Assembly: GCA_035552275.1 (NCBI GenBank)
Contig: DASZLR010000042.1
Location: forward strand, 1 to 21,636
DNA from: DASVLX01 sp035552275
GTDB lineage: Bacteria > Actinomycetota > Actinomycetes > Mycobacteriales > Pseudonocardiaceae
Direction of reading: 5' to 3'
DNA: 21,636 nt
The translations under genes were made by a program, and so were the position numbers. The stretch's first letter is position 1; every line of letters starts with the position of its first letter. Positions 15,317-21,636 of this stretch are shown in pieces. The notes under the pieces are model-generated. The model was not told the origin of the DNA and ran no database searches. It saw nothing but the letters and a program-made list of their open reading frames with translations.

Positions 15317-15568
15317 TCACGCACCGCCGGCGACCGACCGCCGCAGCCGCGCTGACCAGCACCGGCGCACCGCTTCCAGATGATCGACTTCGACCGGCGG
15401 GCACCCGCCCTCAAGATTGGCCACGGCGATGCCGAGCGAGGGGTCGAGTACCGAATCCGACCCTGTCCCGAACGCCGTCGATGCCGTCCACCTGCGTGAA
15501 CGGCGTGGCGCCGCGCCAGTTGAATCAGATGAAACGCCGCGATCAATGTCCGTCAGTAGCCGACAAGT
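15317..15568 (-). pseudogene. Possible degraded coding remnant
   Basis: A minus-strand frame is open for 83 codons between the stops at 15569-15571 and 15317-15319. Its downstream half (SVLDPSLGIAVANLEGG, then PPVEVDHLEAVRRCWSARL) has the strong G/C third-position bias of a real actinomycete gene. The upstream half does not, and there is no ATG or early GTG. That pattern suggests the 3' end of a decayed gene, but no family was recognised. An overlapping frame at 15244-15546 (TTG start) is Arg-rich and looks like a shadow. Confidence 0.2.
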
Positions 15569-15688
15569 TCACACCTACGTGCGAATCTCGGCCATACGGA
15601 GGCATGCCGACCGGGAGCTGAGCACCACGCGTGCGTCGATCACAGCGCAATCACGCCGAGATCACGGCGCTGGTTACGTCGGCCCAGT

Positions 15689-16918
15689 TCAGCGGAACGC
15701 CGGGTACGGCAACAGGTCCTCCGGCGGGAAACGGGATTCCAGCGCGGCCACCACGGCCCGGGCGTGCTCGCCGATCAACTCGTCGCCGACCCGCTCGGCA
15801 TCCACGGCCAACTGCCGCCACCGGGCGCGCAGCGCGACGGTTCGCGACGGCGAGGGCGTGGTCGGGTCGATCGGCTGGTCGGACTGGCCCGACCGGGGCA
15901 ACAGCTCGCAGGTCGACGTCCACACCCAGAACAGCTGAGCGTCCCGCAGGCTGGGCAGCAGCACGGCGTCGTCGTCCAGATCGGGCCACATCTCGCGCAC
16001 CTCCGCCCGCCAGGCCGCGATCATCGCCTCGGCCATGCCGGCCGGCAGGCTGAAACTGCACCAGCAAGAGGGGAACGGCACCCGGAGATAGCCGGCGTCG
16101 AGCAGGACGTCCCGCCAGCAGCCGCCCTTGAAGTCCAGGAACCGCACGCCCCGGCTGGTGATCAGGTTGTTGTCCGGGCAGGCGTCGGACGGGCTGAACG
16201 AGCGGTGCCCGGCCGAGTAGACCCGGCGCATGATCTCCGCGGCCCGCGTGCGCACCGCCGCTGAGGTGGTCACCCCGAGCCCGGCGGACAGCAGGTGCGG
16301 TAATTCGGCCGGCACCGCGCGGCTCGCGTCGGCCAGCGGATCGACCAGCTTCGGCACGCCGAACCGGCGGATCAGCGCGCTGAAATCGGCCTCCCGCCCG
16401 GCGATGCCGGCGTGCAGCTGGCCCATCGAGCGGGCCCAGGACAACAGCGACCGCTCAGCCGCGCGGGGGTCGCCGCCGAGCAGCTTGTCGGCCAGCGTCG
16501 GCCCCCGCCCGAGATCCTCCAACACGACGAGCCGTTCCGCGCCGTCATGCGCGAACATCTCTGGACACATTCTCTCGTCCGGGGCGAGCGCGGTGAACAA
16601 CTGATAGCTCACGGCCTCCCGGACGAACGCGTCCGCGCCGGCCGGTGGATGGCTTTTCACCACCAGCGTGCGTGGCAGGGCGAACGGACTGGCCGCCACC
16701 CGCACCCGCACCACGGTGGACTGAGCGCCGCCGCCCAGCACCTCAGGCTCGTCCAACCTGACCGTCGCGCCGAACCGGCGCGACAGCAGCCGCTCGGCCG
16801 CCGCCACGGTCATCGACACCGTTGCCCCGACGCCACCCGCGACACCCGAGGAGTCGGCGGTGGTACCCAACGTCATCTCCATCTGGTCTGCATGGTCTGC
16901 ACTGTTGTCGCGCCGCAC
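15689..16918 (-). CDS. APH-fold phosphotransferase (aminoglycoside phosphotransferase/choline kinase-like)
   Basis: A 409-residue protein kinase-like fold enzyme. Kinase elements: a Gly-rich loop (LGGGAQSTVVRV, about 61-72), the ATP-anchoring Lys in TLVVKSH (K88), a Glu in REAVSYQ (E101), hinge VLEDLG (132-137), a catalytic loop SPSDACPDNN (242-251) where HGDxxxxN is usual, and the metal-binding Asp in FLDFKGG (D262). D245 and N250/N251 supply the catalytic residues; the usual His is replaced by Ser/Pro. The substrate is unknown: it could be a sugar, choline-like compound or antibiotic. The first 35 residues are nonconserved and the start is uncertain; M13, M15 and M36 are alternatives. It lies 85 nt downstream of aspS on the same strand. 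Confidence 0.8.
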   Translation of the reverse strand: MRRDNSADHADQMEMTLGTTADSSGVAGGVGATVSMTVAAAERLLSRRFGATVRLDEPEVLGGGAQSTVVRVRVAASPFALPRTLVVKSHPPAGADAFVREAVSYQLFTALAPDERMCPEMFAHDGAERLVVLEDLGRGPTLADKLLGGDPRAAERSLLSWARSMGQLHAGIAGREADFSALIRRFGVPKLVDPLADASRAVPAELPHLLSAGLGVTTSAAVRTRAAEIMRRVYSAGHRSFSPSDACPDNNLITSRGVRFLDFKGGCWRDVLLDAGYLRVPFPSCWCSFSLPAGMAEAMIAAWRAEVREMWPDLDDDAVLLPSLRDAQLFWVWTSTCELLPRSGQSDQPIDPTTPSPSRTVALRARWRQLAVDAERVGDELIGEHARAVVAALESRFPPEDLLPYPAFR

Positions 16919-17003
16919 ATGACCGTATGCCGGGCGTGCTGAAACGCCGGGAACGACTTGATAACGGCTCGTGTCCCCGCGGCGACGACCTGCCAGTGAC
17001 CGC

Positions 17004-18788
17004 TCAGTCGGCCGGCTTATCCGGCTTCTTGGATTCCGGTTTCGCGTCGATGCCGGCTTCCTTGCGCTGGGCGGCGGTGATCGGCGCCGGGGCGCCGGTG
17101 AGCGGGTCGAACCCGCCGCTGGTCTTCGGGAACGCGATCACATCCCGGATCGACGTTCCGTCGGCCAGCAGCATCACAATGCGGTCCCAGCCGAACGCGA
17201 TACCGCCGTGCGGCGGGGCGCCGTACTTGAACGCCTCCAACAGAAACCCGAATTTCTCGTTCGCCTCGGCCGGCGAAAGGCCCATCACCTGGAAAACCCG
17301 CCGCTGCACATCGGCGCGGTGAATACGGATCGAACCGCCGCCGATCTCGTTGCCGTTGCACACGATGTCGTAGGCGTAGGCCAGCGCGTTGCCAGGATCC
17401 TCCTCGAACCGGTCGATCCAGTCCGGGGTGGGCGAGGTGAAGGCGTGGTGCACCGCGGTCCACGCCCCCGAGCCCACGGCGACGTCGTCGGTGTCGTCCA
17501 CCGCCTCGAACAGCGGCGCGTCGACCACCCAGACGAACGACCAGGCCGACTCGTCAATCAGGTCCAGCCGACGAGCGATCTCGACCCGCACCGCGCCGAG
17601 CAGCGCGCGCGCCTCGGAAGGCTTGTTGGCGGCGAAGAACACGCAGTCACCGGGCTCGGCGCCGGCGGCCTTGGCCAGCCCCTCGCGCTCGTGCTCGGCG
17701 AGGTTCTTGGCGACCGGCCCGGACAGCGTGCCGTCCTCGCCGACCAGCACATACGCCAGGCCGCGGGCGCCGCGCTGCTTCGCCCAGTCCTGCCAGGCGT
17801 CCAGGGTGCGACGCGGCTGGCCGGCGCCGCCGGGCATCACCACGGCGCCGACGTAGGGCGCCTGGAACACCCGGAACGGGGTGTTCGCGAAGAACTCCGT
17901 CAGCTCCGTCAGCTCCAGCTCGAACCGCAGGTCGGGCTTGTCCGTGCCGTACCGCGCCATCGAGTCCGCATAGCTGATCCGGGGAATGGGGCGACTGATC
18001 TGGTAGCCGGCGAGCTCGCTCCACAGCGCGGACACGATCCGCTCGCCGAGCTCGATCACGTCGTCCTGGCTGACGAAGCTCATCTCGATGTCGAGCTGGG
18101 TGAACTCGGGCTGGCGGTCGGCGCGGAAGTCCTCGTCCCGATAGCAGCGCGCGATCTGGTAATACCGCTCCAGACCGCCGACCATCAGCAACTGCTTGAA
18201 CAACTGCGGCGACTGGGGCAGCGCGTACCAGGAGCCGGGCCGCAGCCGGGCGGGCACCACGAAGTCGCGCGCGCCTTCGGGCGTCGACCGGGTCATCGTC
18301 GGCGTCTCCACCTCGACGAACCGGCGCTCGTGCAGGACATCGCGGGCGATCCGGTTCGCCTCGCTGCGCAGCCGCATCGCGGCGGCCGGGCCGGGCCGGC
18401 GCAGGTCGAGGTAGCGGTGCCGCAGCCGGGCCTCCTCCCCCACCTCAACGTGCTCGTCCACCGGGAACGGCAGCGGGGCCGCCTCGGACAGCACGTTCAG
18501 CTCGGTGACGGTGACCTCGATCGCGCCGGTGGGGATCTCCGGGTTCTCGTTGCCGTCGGGCCGAATGACGATCTCGCCGGTGACCTGGACGCAGAACTCG
18601 GCGCGCAGCCGGTGCGCCAGCTCGGCCATCTCGCCCTCGCGGAACACCACCTGGACCGCGCCGGACGCGTCACGCAGGTCGATGAAGATCACCCCGCCGT
18701 GATCGCGCCGCCGCGCCACCCACCCGGCGAGGGTGACCGTCTGGCCGACGTGGGAGGACCGGAGGGTACCGGCCTCGTGCGTGCGCAT
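17004..18788 (-). CDS. aspS: Aspartyl-tRNA synthetase, probably non-discriminating (Asp/Asn)
   Basis: From the ATG at 18788 (594 residues) this is a bacterial-type AspRS: OB-fold anticodon-binding domain (1-100), class II core, GAD insertion (about 290-430) and C-terminal part. Motif 2 is RCYRDEDFRADRQPEFTQ at 214-231, the flipping-loop region QSPQLFKQLLMVGG precedes it, and motif 3 is GGIAFGWDRIVML at 528-540. H30 in RRRDHGGVIF occupies the position that is Leu in discriminating E. coli AspRS and His in non-discriminating enzymes, so it may also charge tRNA-Asn for GatCAB. A strong AAGGAG lies upstream; GTG at 18791, directly before the ATG, is the alternative start. The last 17 residues are Lys/Pro/Asp-rich. 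Confidence 0.97.
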   Translation of the reverse strand: MRTHEAGTLRSSHVGQTVTLAGWVARRRDHGGVIFIDLRDASGAVQVVFREGEMAELAHRLRAEFCVQVTGEIVIRPDGNENPEIPTGAIEVTVTELNVLSEAAPLPFPVDEHVEVGEEARLRHRYLDLRRPGPAAAMRLRSEANRIARDVLHERRFVEVETPTMTRSTPEGARDFVVPARLRPGSWYALPQSPQLFKQLLMVGGLERYYQIARCYRDEDFRADRQPEFTQLDIEMSFVSQDDVIELGERIVSALWSELAGYQISRPIPRISYADSMARYGTDKPDLRFELELTELTEFFANTPFRVFQAPYVGAVVMPGGAGQPRRTLDAWQDWAKQRGARGLAYVLVGEDGTLSGPVAKNLAEHEREGLAKAAGAEPGDCVFFAANKPSEARALLGAVRVEIARRLDLIDESAWSFVWVVDAPLFEAVDDTDDVAVGSGAWTAVHHAFTSPTPDWIDRFEEDPGNALAYAYDIVCNGNEIGGGSIRIHRADVQRRVFQVMGLSPAEANEKFGFLLEAFKYGAPPHGGIAFGWDRIVMLLADGTSIRDVIAFPKTSGGFDPLTGAPAPITAAQRKEAGIDAKPESKKPDKPAD

Positions 18789-18893
18789 CACGGATACCGC
18801 GTCTCCTTCAGAGCTCGTTCGAGGCGTGTTCAAGCGTGGCTGATCACGGCGACTTTGTCCGACGATCGGCCAAGGTTATCCGGACGGCCCAGC

Positions 18894-19286
18894 TCAGAGC
18901 GCGCCACCCAGCACGTCCCGCAGGATCTGCTCGTCCCGCTCGTCCAGGCCCTGCACGAACTGGCGCAGCACGGTGCGCCGGTCGGCGCCACGGTGCAGCA
19001 GCAGCCGCATCCGCTCGGCGGCGAGTTCTTCGGGGGCCTTGGTCGGCTGGTAGTGGTGGCTGCGGCCGTGGGTGGTGCGCTCCACCAGGCCCTTCTCGTG
19101 CAGCCGCACCAGGATCGTCTGCACTGTGTTGTAGGCCAGACCGTCACCGGACTCGCTGATGCCCAGCGACCGGTGCACTTCCTTGGGGGTGAGCGGCTGG
19201 CCGGCGGCCCACAGCGCGGCCAGGATCTCGCTCTCCAACTCGCCGGCGGCCCGCCGATGACCGCGCCTGGAACCGCTCGCGTCCAC
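18894..19286 (-). CDS. BlaI/MecI/CopY-family transcriptional repressor
   Basis: A 130-residue winged-helix regulator. The N-terminal DNA-binding domain covers about 12-85: AAGELESEILAALWAAGQPLTPKEVH, then the recognition helix region GLAYNTVQTILVRLHEKGLVERTTHG, then SHHYQPTKAPEEL. The C-terminal dimerisation part follows (LRQFVQGLDERDEQILRDVL). The GTG at 19286 has GGAGG 7 nt upstream and is preferred to the longer open frame. BlaI-type proteins repress beta-lactamase or envelope-stress genes and are usually released by a BlaR1/MecR1 protease; no such gene is visible here. It is divergent from the glycosyltransferase gene, and two perfect palindromes lie in the gap, so it probably represses itself and may repress the divergent genes. 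Confidence 0.93.
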   Translation of the reverse strand: MDASGSRRGHRRAAGELESEILAALWAAGQPLTPKEVHRSLGISESGDGLAYNTVQTILVRLHEKGLVERTTHGRSHHYQPTKAPEELAAERMRLLLHRGADRRTVLRQFVQGLDERDEQILRDVLGGAL

Positions 19287-19333
19287 GTGACACCCTCCGC
19301 TTACCCGGCCTGCCAAGACAATACCTGTTGACC

Positions 19334-19348
19334 GTCGACCGGGTCGAC
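19334..19348. promoter_or_regulatory. Palindrome 1 in the divergent blaI-like/glycosyltransferase gap
   Basis: A perfect 15-bp palindrome with a one-base centre, GTCGACC-G-GGTCGAC. Its centre (19341) lies 21 bp, two helical turns, from the centre of palindrome 2. It is nearer to the repressor gene and could be its operator; the sequence differs from the TACAnnTGTA type. Confidence 0.5.
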
Positions 19349-19377
19349 GTGTCACCTACATCATGTAGGGATATGCT
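19349..19377 (+). promoter_or_regulatory. Candidate promoter of the glycosyltransferase-deacetylase operon
   Basis: A -35-like GTGTCA (19349-19354) and a -10-like TATGCT (19372-19377) are separated by exactly 17 nt. Each matches its consensus at 4 of 6 positions. The spacer is almost entirely palindrome 2. Transcription from here would leave a leader of roughly 120 nt before the GTG at 19503. The boxes are modest, so the assignment depends on spacing and context. Confidence 0.45.
19355..19369. promoter_or_regulatory. Palindrome 2, BlaI/CopY-like operator
   Basis: A perfect 15-bp palindrome CCTACAT-C-ATGTAGG. It contains TACA and TGTA half-sites as in BlaI/MecI and CopY operators, although with a 3-nt centre (TACA-TCA-TGTA). 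It fills the spacer of the proposed plus-strand promoter, an ideal position for repression. Regulator assignment to the adjacent BlaI-like gene is inferred from position. Confidence 0.65.
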
Positions 19378-19502
19378 TCGGCTGAGCCGCTTGGCGAACC
19401 GGGACTGGGCCCGGAGCGTCGTCCTTGTCGTCTAGTCGGTGCCGGCATCGCGGCTGAGGTGACTGCCAGGATCGGCGCCGTCGGTAGATCGGTGGGAGAG
19501 GC

Positions 19503-21257
19503 GTGGGACGTATCGCGATCGTGTCCGCCAGCTTGGGGGCTGGACACGACGGGGCCGCGCGCGAGATCGCCCGCAGGTTGCGTCGCAACGGCCACATTGT
19601 CGTCTGCCACGACTACCTCGAACTGCTGCCCTTCGGCGTCGGCCGCCGCGTGAAGGCCGCGTACCGGCGGCAGCTGGACATCGCCCCGTGGAGCTGGGAG
19701 TGGTTGCTGTCCAAGCTGGGGCACAACCGCTTCCTGACCTGGCTGACGGTGTGGCTGGCGGCCGGCGCGTCACGGTCGATGCGTCGGGCGCTGAGTGACG
19801 CGGACGCGGTGGTGTCCACGTACCCGCTGGCCAGCCAGGTGATCGTCCGGCTGCGGCGACGCGGCAAGGTGCACGCGCCACTGCTGACGTATCTGACCGA
19901 CCCGTCCGTGCATCCGCTGTGGATCGCTGACGGCACCGACCTGTACCTGGCGGCCCATCCGGAGATCGCCGCACAGGTCCGGCAGTTCGGCGAGCACCGG
20001 ATCGCCGTGGTGGCGCCGGCGGTGCGGTCGGAGTTCCGGCCGCCGTTCACCGACGAGGAGCGGCGCAAGGCGCGGGCGAACTTCGGACTGCCGCAGGACC
20101 GGCAGTTGGCGCTGGTGTCATCCGGTTCGTGGGCGGTCGGCGAGATCGAGCAGACCGCCCGCGAGGTGGCCGCGATCGGCGCGTTGACCGGGGTGGTGCC
20201 GGTGGTGGTGACCGGCGAGAACCATGCGCTGCGCGAGCGACTGGCCGACCTGACGCCGGGCGTGGTGCTGGACTGGGTCGAGGACATGCCCTCGCTGCTG
20301 CGGGCCTGCGACGTGGTGGTGCTCAACTCGGGTGGGTTGACGTTCTTCGAGGCGCACGCGACCGGCCTGCCGGTACTGACCTACCGCTGCCTGGCCGGGC
20401 ACGGCCGGACCAACGCGCAGTCGCTGGAGTCGGCCGGGCTGGCCCGCTGGGTGCACGAACCCGGGCAACTCGCCGAGGCGCTGGCCGATGTGATGGTACG
20501 GCCGGCGGACGCCAGTGACGAGGAAGTCGGCTCGGTGTGCCCGTCAGTGGCGATCGGCGCGGTCGCGCGACAGCCCGGTGAGGTGCTGACCGGTGGGCGC
20601 GGGCGGCTGCGGCGGGTGCGTCGGCTGGCGGCGTGGGTCAGCGTGATCACCGCGATCCTGTGGGGCATGACGAACGGCACCGCGCTGGCCGTGTCGCACG
20701 GCTGGCGGGAGGTTGGCGACGAGACCGGCGGCAGCGCCGTGTACCTGGTGGTCGATGTCTCGCCGAACCAGACCCTGACCGCGCAGGACCTGCGCAGTCT
20801 GGCCGGTTTGCACGCGGCGGTGGCCGTGAGTGTGAGCATGGCGGCGCGCAACCCGCAGCGGGTGCGCCAACTCGCCGACGCCGGCCTGCTGCTGGTCAAC
20901 TCGGCCGGTGGCAATCCGTACAAGACGGGGGTTTTCCGTGGGCGCGGCGCGATCGGCGCCGGTGCGCGGGCGATCGCCCGCATCACGTCGCATTCGCCGA
21001 GTCTGATGCTGTCCGACGGCGATGTCGACGCGGTCGACGTGGGTCTGGCCACGCTGTACGGGGAACGGATCATCGTGCCGAAGACGACGGTGGCGTGTGG
21101 CTCGCCGGGCGGCGTCGGGCTTCCCCGCGGCGGCGGTGTGGTGCTGGTGCGCGCGGCTGGCCCGTCCTGCTCGCTGTCGGCGACGCTGGCGGCGCTGTCG
21201 CAGAGCGCCATGGCGGCGAACCTGCATCCCACTTCGCTGGAGGATCAGGTCACCTGA
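19503..21257 (+). CDS. MGDG synthase/MurG-like glycosyltransferase with C-terminal membrane segment and NodB-like domain
   Basis: A 584-residue protein. Residues 1-150 resemble the N-terminal domain of MGDG-synthase-type glycosyltransferases (SASLGAGHDGAAREIARRL with the Gly-His pair). Residues about 200-330 form a GT28-like donor-binding half (VVLNSGGLTFFEAHATGLPVLTY with the family Glu, then GHGRTNAQSLESAG). It likely moves a sugar from a UDP-sugar to a lipid or envelope acceptor. A basic patch (364-374) leads to a probable membrane segment (about 376-397). A 180-residue domain follows whose strand pattern (VYLVVDVSPNQTLT, AVAVSVSM, LADAGLLLVNSAGGN, SDGDVDAVDV) follows the NodB deacetylase fold but lacks its DD and HxxxH metal residues. 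GTG start with GGGAGAG just upstream. It overlaps the next gene by one base (TGATG). The acceptor is unknown. Confidence 0.85.
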   Translation: MGRIAIVSASLGAGHDGAAREIARRLRRNGHIVVCHDYLELLPFGVGRRVKAAYRRQLDIAPWSWEWLLSKLGHNRFLTWLTVWLAAGASRSMRRALSDADAVVSTYPLASQVIVRLRRRGKVHAPLLTYLTDPSVHPLWIADGTDLYLAAHPEIAAQVRQFGEHRIAVVAPAVRSEFRPPFTDEERRKARANFGLPQDRQLALVSSGSWAVGEIEQTAREVAAIGALTGVVPVVVTGENHALRERLADLTPGVVLDWVEDMPSLLRACDVVVLNSGGLTFFEAHATGLPVLTYRCLAGHGRTNAQSLESAGLARWVHEPGQLAEALADVMVRPADASDEEVGSVCPSVAIGAVARQPGEVLTGGRGRLRRVRRLAAWVSVITAILWGMTNGTALAVSHGWREVGDETGGSAVYLVVDVSPNQTLTAQDLRSLAGLHAAVAVSVSMAARNPQRVRQLADAGLLLVNSAGGNPYKTGVFRGRGAIGAGARAIARITSHSPSLMLSDGDVDAVDVGLATLYGERIIVPKTTVACGSPGGVGLPRGGGVVLVRAAGPSCSLSATLAALSQSAMAANLHPTSLEDQVT

Positions 21258-21636
21258 TGAGTCGCCTGACTGGCATGACAGGGGCCGCCGCCGGCCTGTC
21301 CATCGCCGGTGTCGGCGCGCTGGCCGTGCACGCTGCGCCGGCGGCGATGTTCTGGCCGCCGTTGCGCCGGCGGTTCTGGCCCGCGCTGGCCGGGGTAGGC
21401 GACCAGCGGCATGTCGCGTTGACGTTCGATGACGGGCCGCATCCCCGGTCGACGCCGTTCTTCTTGGACGAGCTGGACAAACGCAAGATCAAGGCGACGT
21501 TCTTCTTGCTGGGCAGCGAGTTGGCGCGGGCGCCGCAACTCGGTCAGGAGATCGTCGCGGCCGGGCACGAGGTGGCGCTGCACGGCTGGCACCACCGCCG
21601 GCTGGTCTGGTACGGGCCGCGGCGCACCTACGACGA
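21257..21636 (+). CDS. Polysaccharide deacetylase (NodB domain), C-terminus beyond window
   Basis: The first 126 codons are present. An N-terminal hydrophobic segment (about 6-32) is a signal peptide or anchor. The NodB domain then begins: HVALTFDDGPHPRST with the catalytic and metal Asp pair, KRKIKATFFLLG, and AAGHEVALHGWHHRRL, which supplies the metal-binding histidines. Such enzymes remove acetyl groups from peptidoglycan, chitin-like or other envelope polysaccharides outside the membrane. The ATG shares its A with the stop of the preceding glycosyltransferase gene, so the two are translated together and probably act on the same polymer or lipid. The remaining catalytic motifs lie beyond 21636. 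Confidence 0.95.
   Translation, partial: MSRLTGMTGAAAGLSIAGVGALAVHAAPAAMFWPPLRRRFWPALAGVGDQRHVALTFDDGPHPRSTPFFLDELDKRKIKATFFLLGSELARAPQLGQEIVAAGHEVALHGWHHRRLVWYGPRRTYD

Noticed and set aside
15654..15669. Hairpin just after the phosphotransferase stop codon
   Set aside because: A 5-bp stem with a 6-nt loop and no U-run is expected by chance in such GC-rich sequence.
16930..16950. Hairpin between aspS and the phosphotransferase gene as an aspS terminator
   Set aside because: Only a 5-bp stem plus two pairs beyond a bulge, with no U-run; too weak to call.
16971..19331. 786-residue plus-strand open frame antisense to aspS and the BlaI-like gene
   Set aside because: Composition is that of a shadow frame, and it spans two well-supported genes and their gap.
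1..21636. tRNA or rRNA genes, CRISPR arrays, phage genes, biosynthetic gene cluster
   Set aside because: No cloverleaf-like segment, regularly spaced repeat array, phage structural gene or biosynthetic enzyme set was seen on reading both strands; this was by eye, not by a scan.

Overview
This window comes from a very GC-rich actinomycete chromosome, probably Pseudonocardiales or a close relative. The evidence is G/C at most third codon positions, many GTG starts, short start/stop overlaps, and two actinobacterial hallmarks: an alaS-ruvX-mltG-aroE-(prepilin peptidase)-aroC string and a cvnABCD conservon. The gene order also recalls the alaS, rarA, aspS neighbourhood of mycobacteria (from memory, not searched). 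All genes from 1 to about 19290 lie on the minus strand; the last two lie on the plus strand.

Layout by coordinate. 1-3857: start of aroC, a methylase-less prepilin peptidase, aroE, mltG and ruvX; aroE/mltG and mltG/ruvX overlap. 3878-6553: alaS. 6607-7367: two small membrane-associated proteins (DUF6167, DUF948) overlapping by 4 nt. 7522-8895: rarA. 8925-9627: a VapC/Phd-type toxin-antitoxin pair with a palindromic operator. 9624-10082: an IS5-type transposase remnant. 10168-14845: a complete conservon (sensor kinase, roadblock, DUF742, small GTPase). 14846-15688: an 843-nt stretch with no convincing gene. 15689-16918: an APH-fold phosphotransferase. 17004-18788: aspS. 18894-19286: a BlaI/MecI-family repressor, divergent from 19503-21257, a glycosyltransferase with a membrane segment and an extra C-terminal domain. 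21257-21636: start of a polysaccharide deacetylase, cut by the window edge.

How the genes relate. The left part is housekeeping: shikimate pathway, tRNA charging, peptidoglycan chain termination, 16S rRNA processing and replication-fork maintenance. The vapBC/transposase block looks like a small insertion between rarA and the conservon. The conservon is a typical signalling operon with a tightly coupled translation order A-B-C-D.

The most interesting part is the right end. A BlaI-type regulator without a visible BlaR1 partner faces a glycosyltransferase/deacetylase pair across two perfect 15-bp palindromes. One palindrome fills the spacer of a plausible plus-strand promoter. The glycosyltransferase carries an apparent catalytically dead deacetylase-like domain directly upstream of a gene for an apparently active one. 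This could be a repressor-controlled envelope polysaccharide or glycolipid modification unit, but that function is inferred. Nothing in the window is a clear-cut new defence or mobile system.
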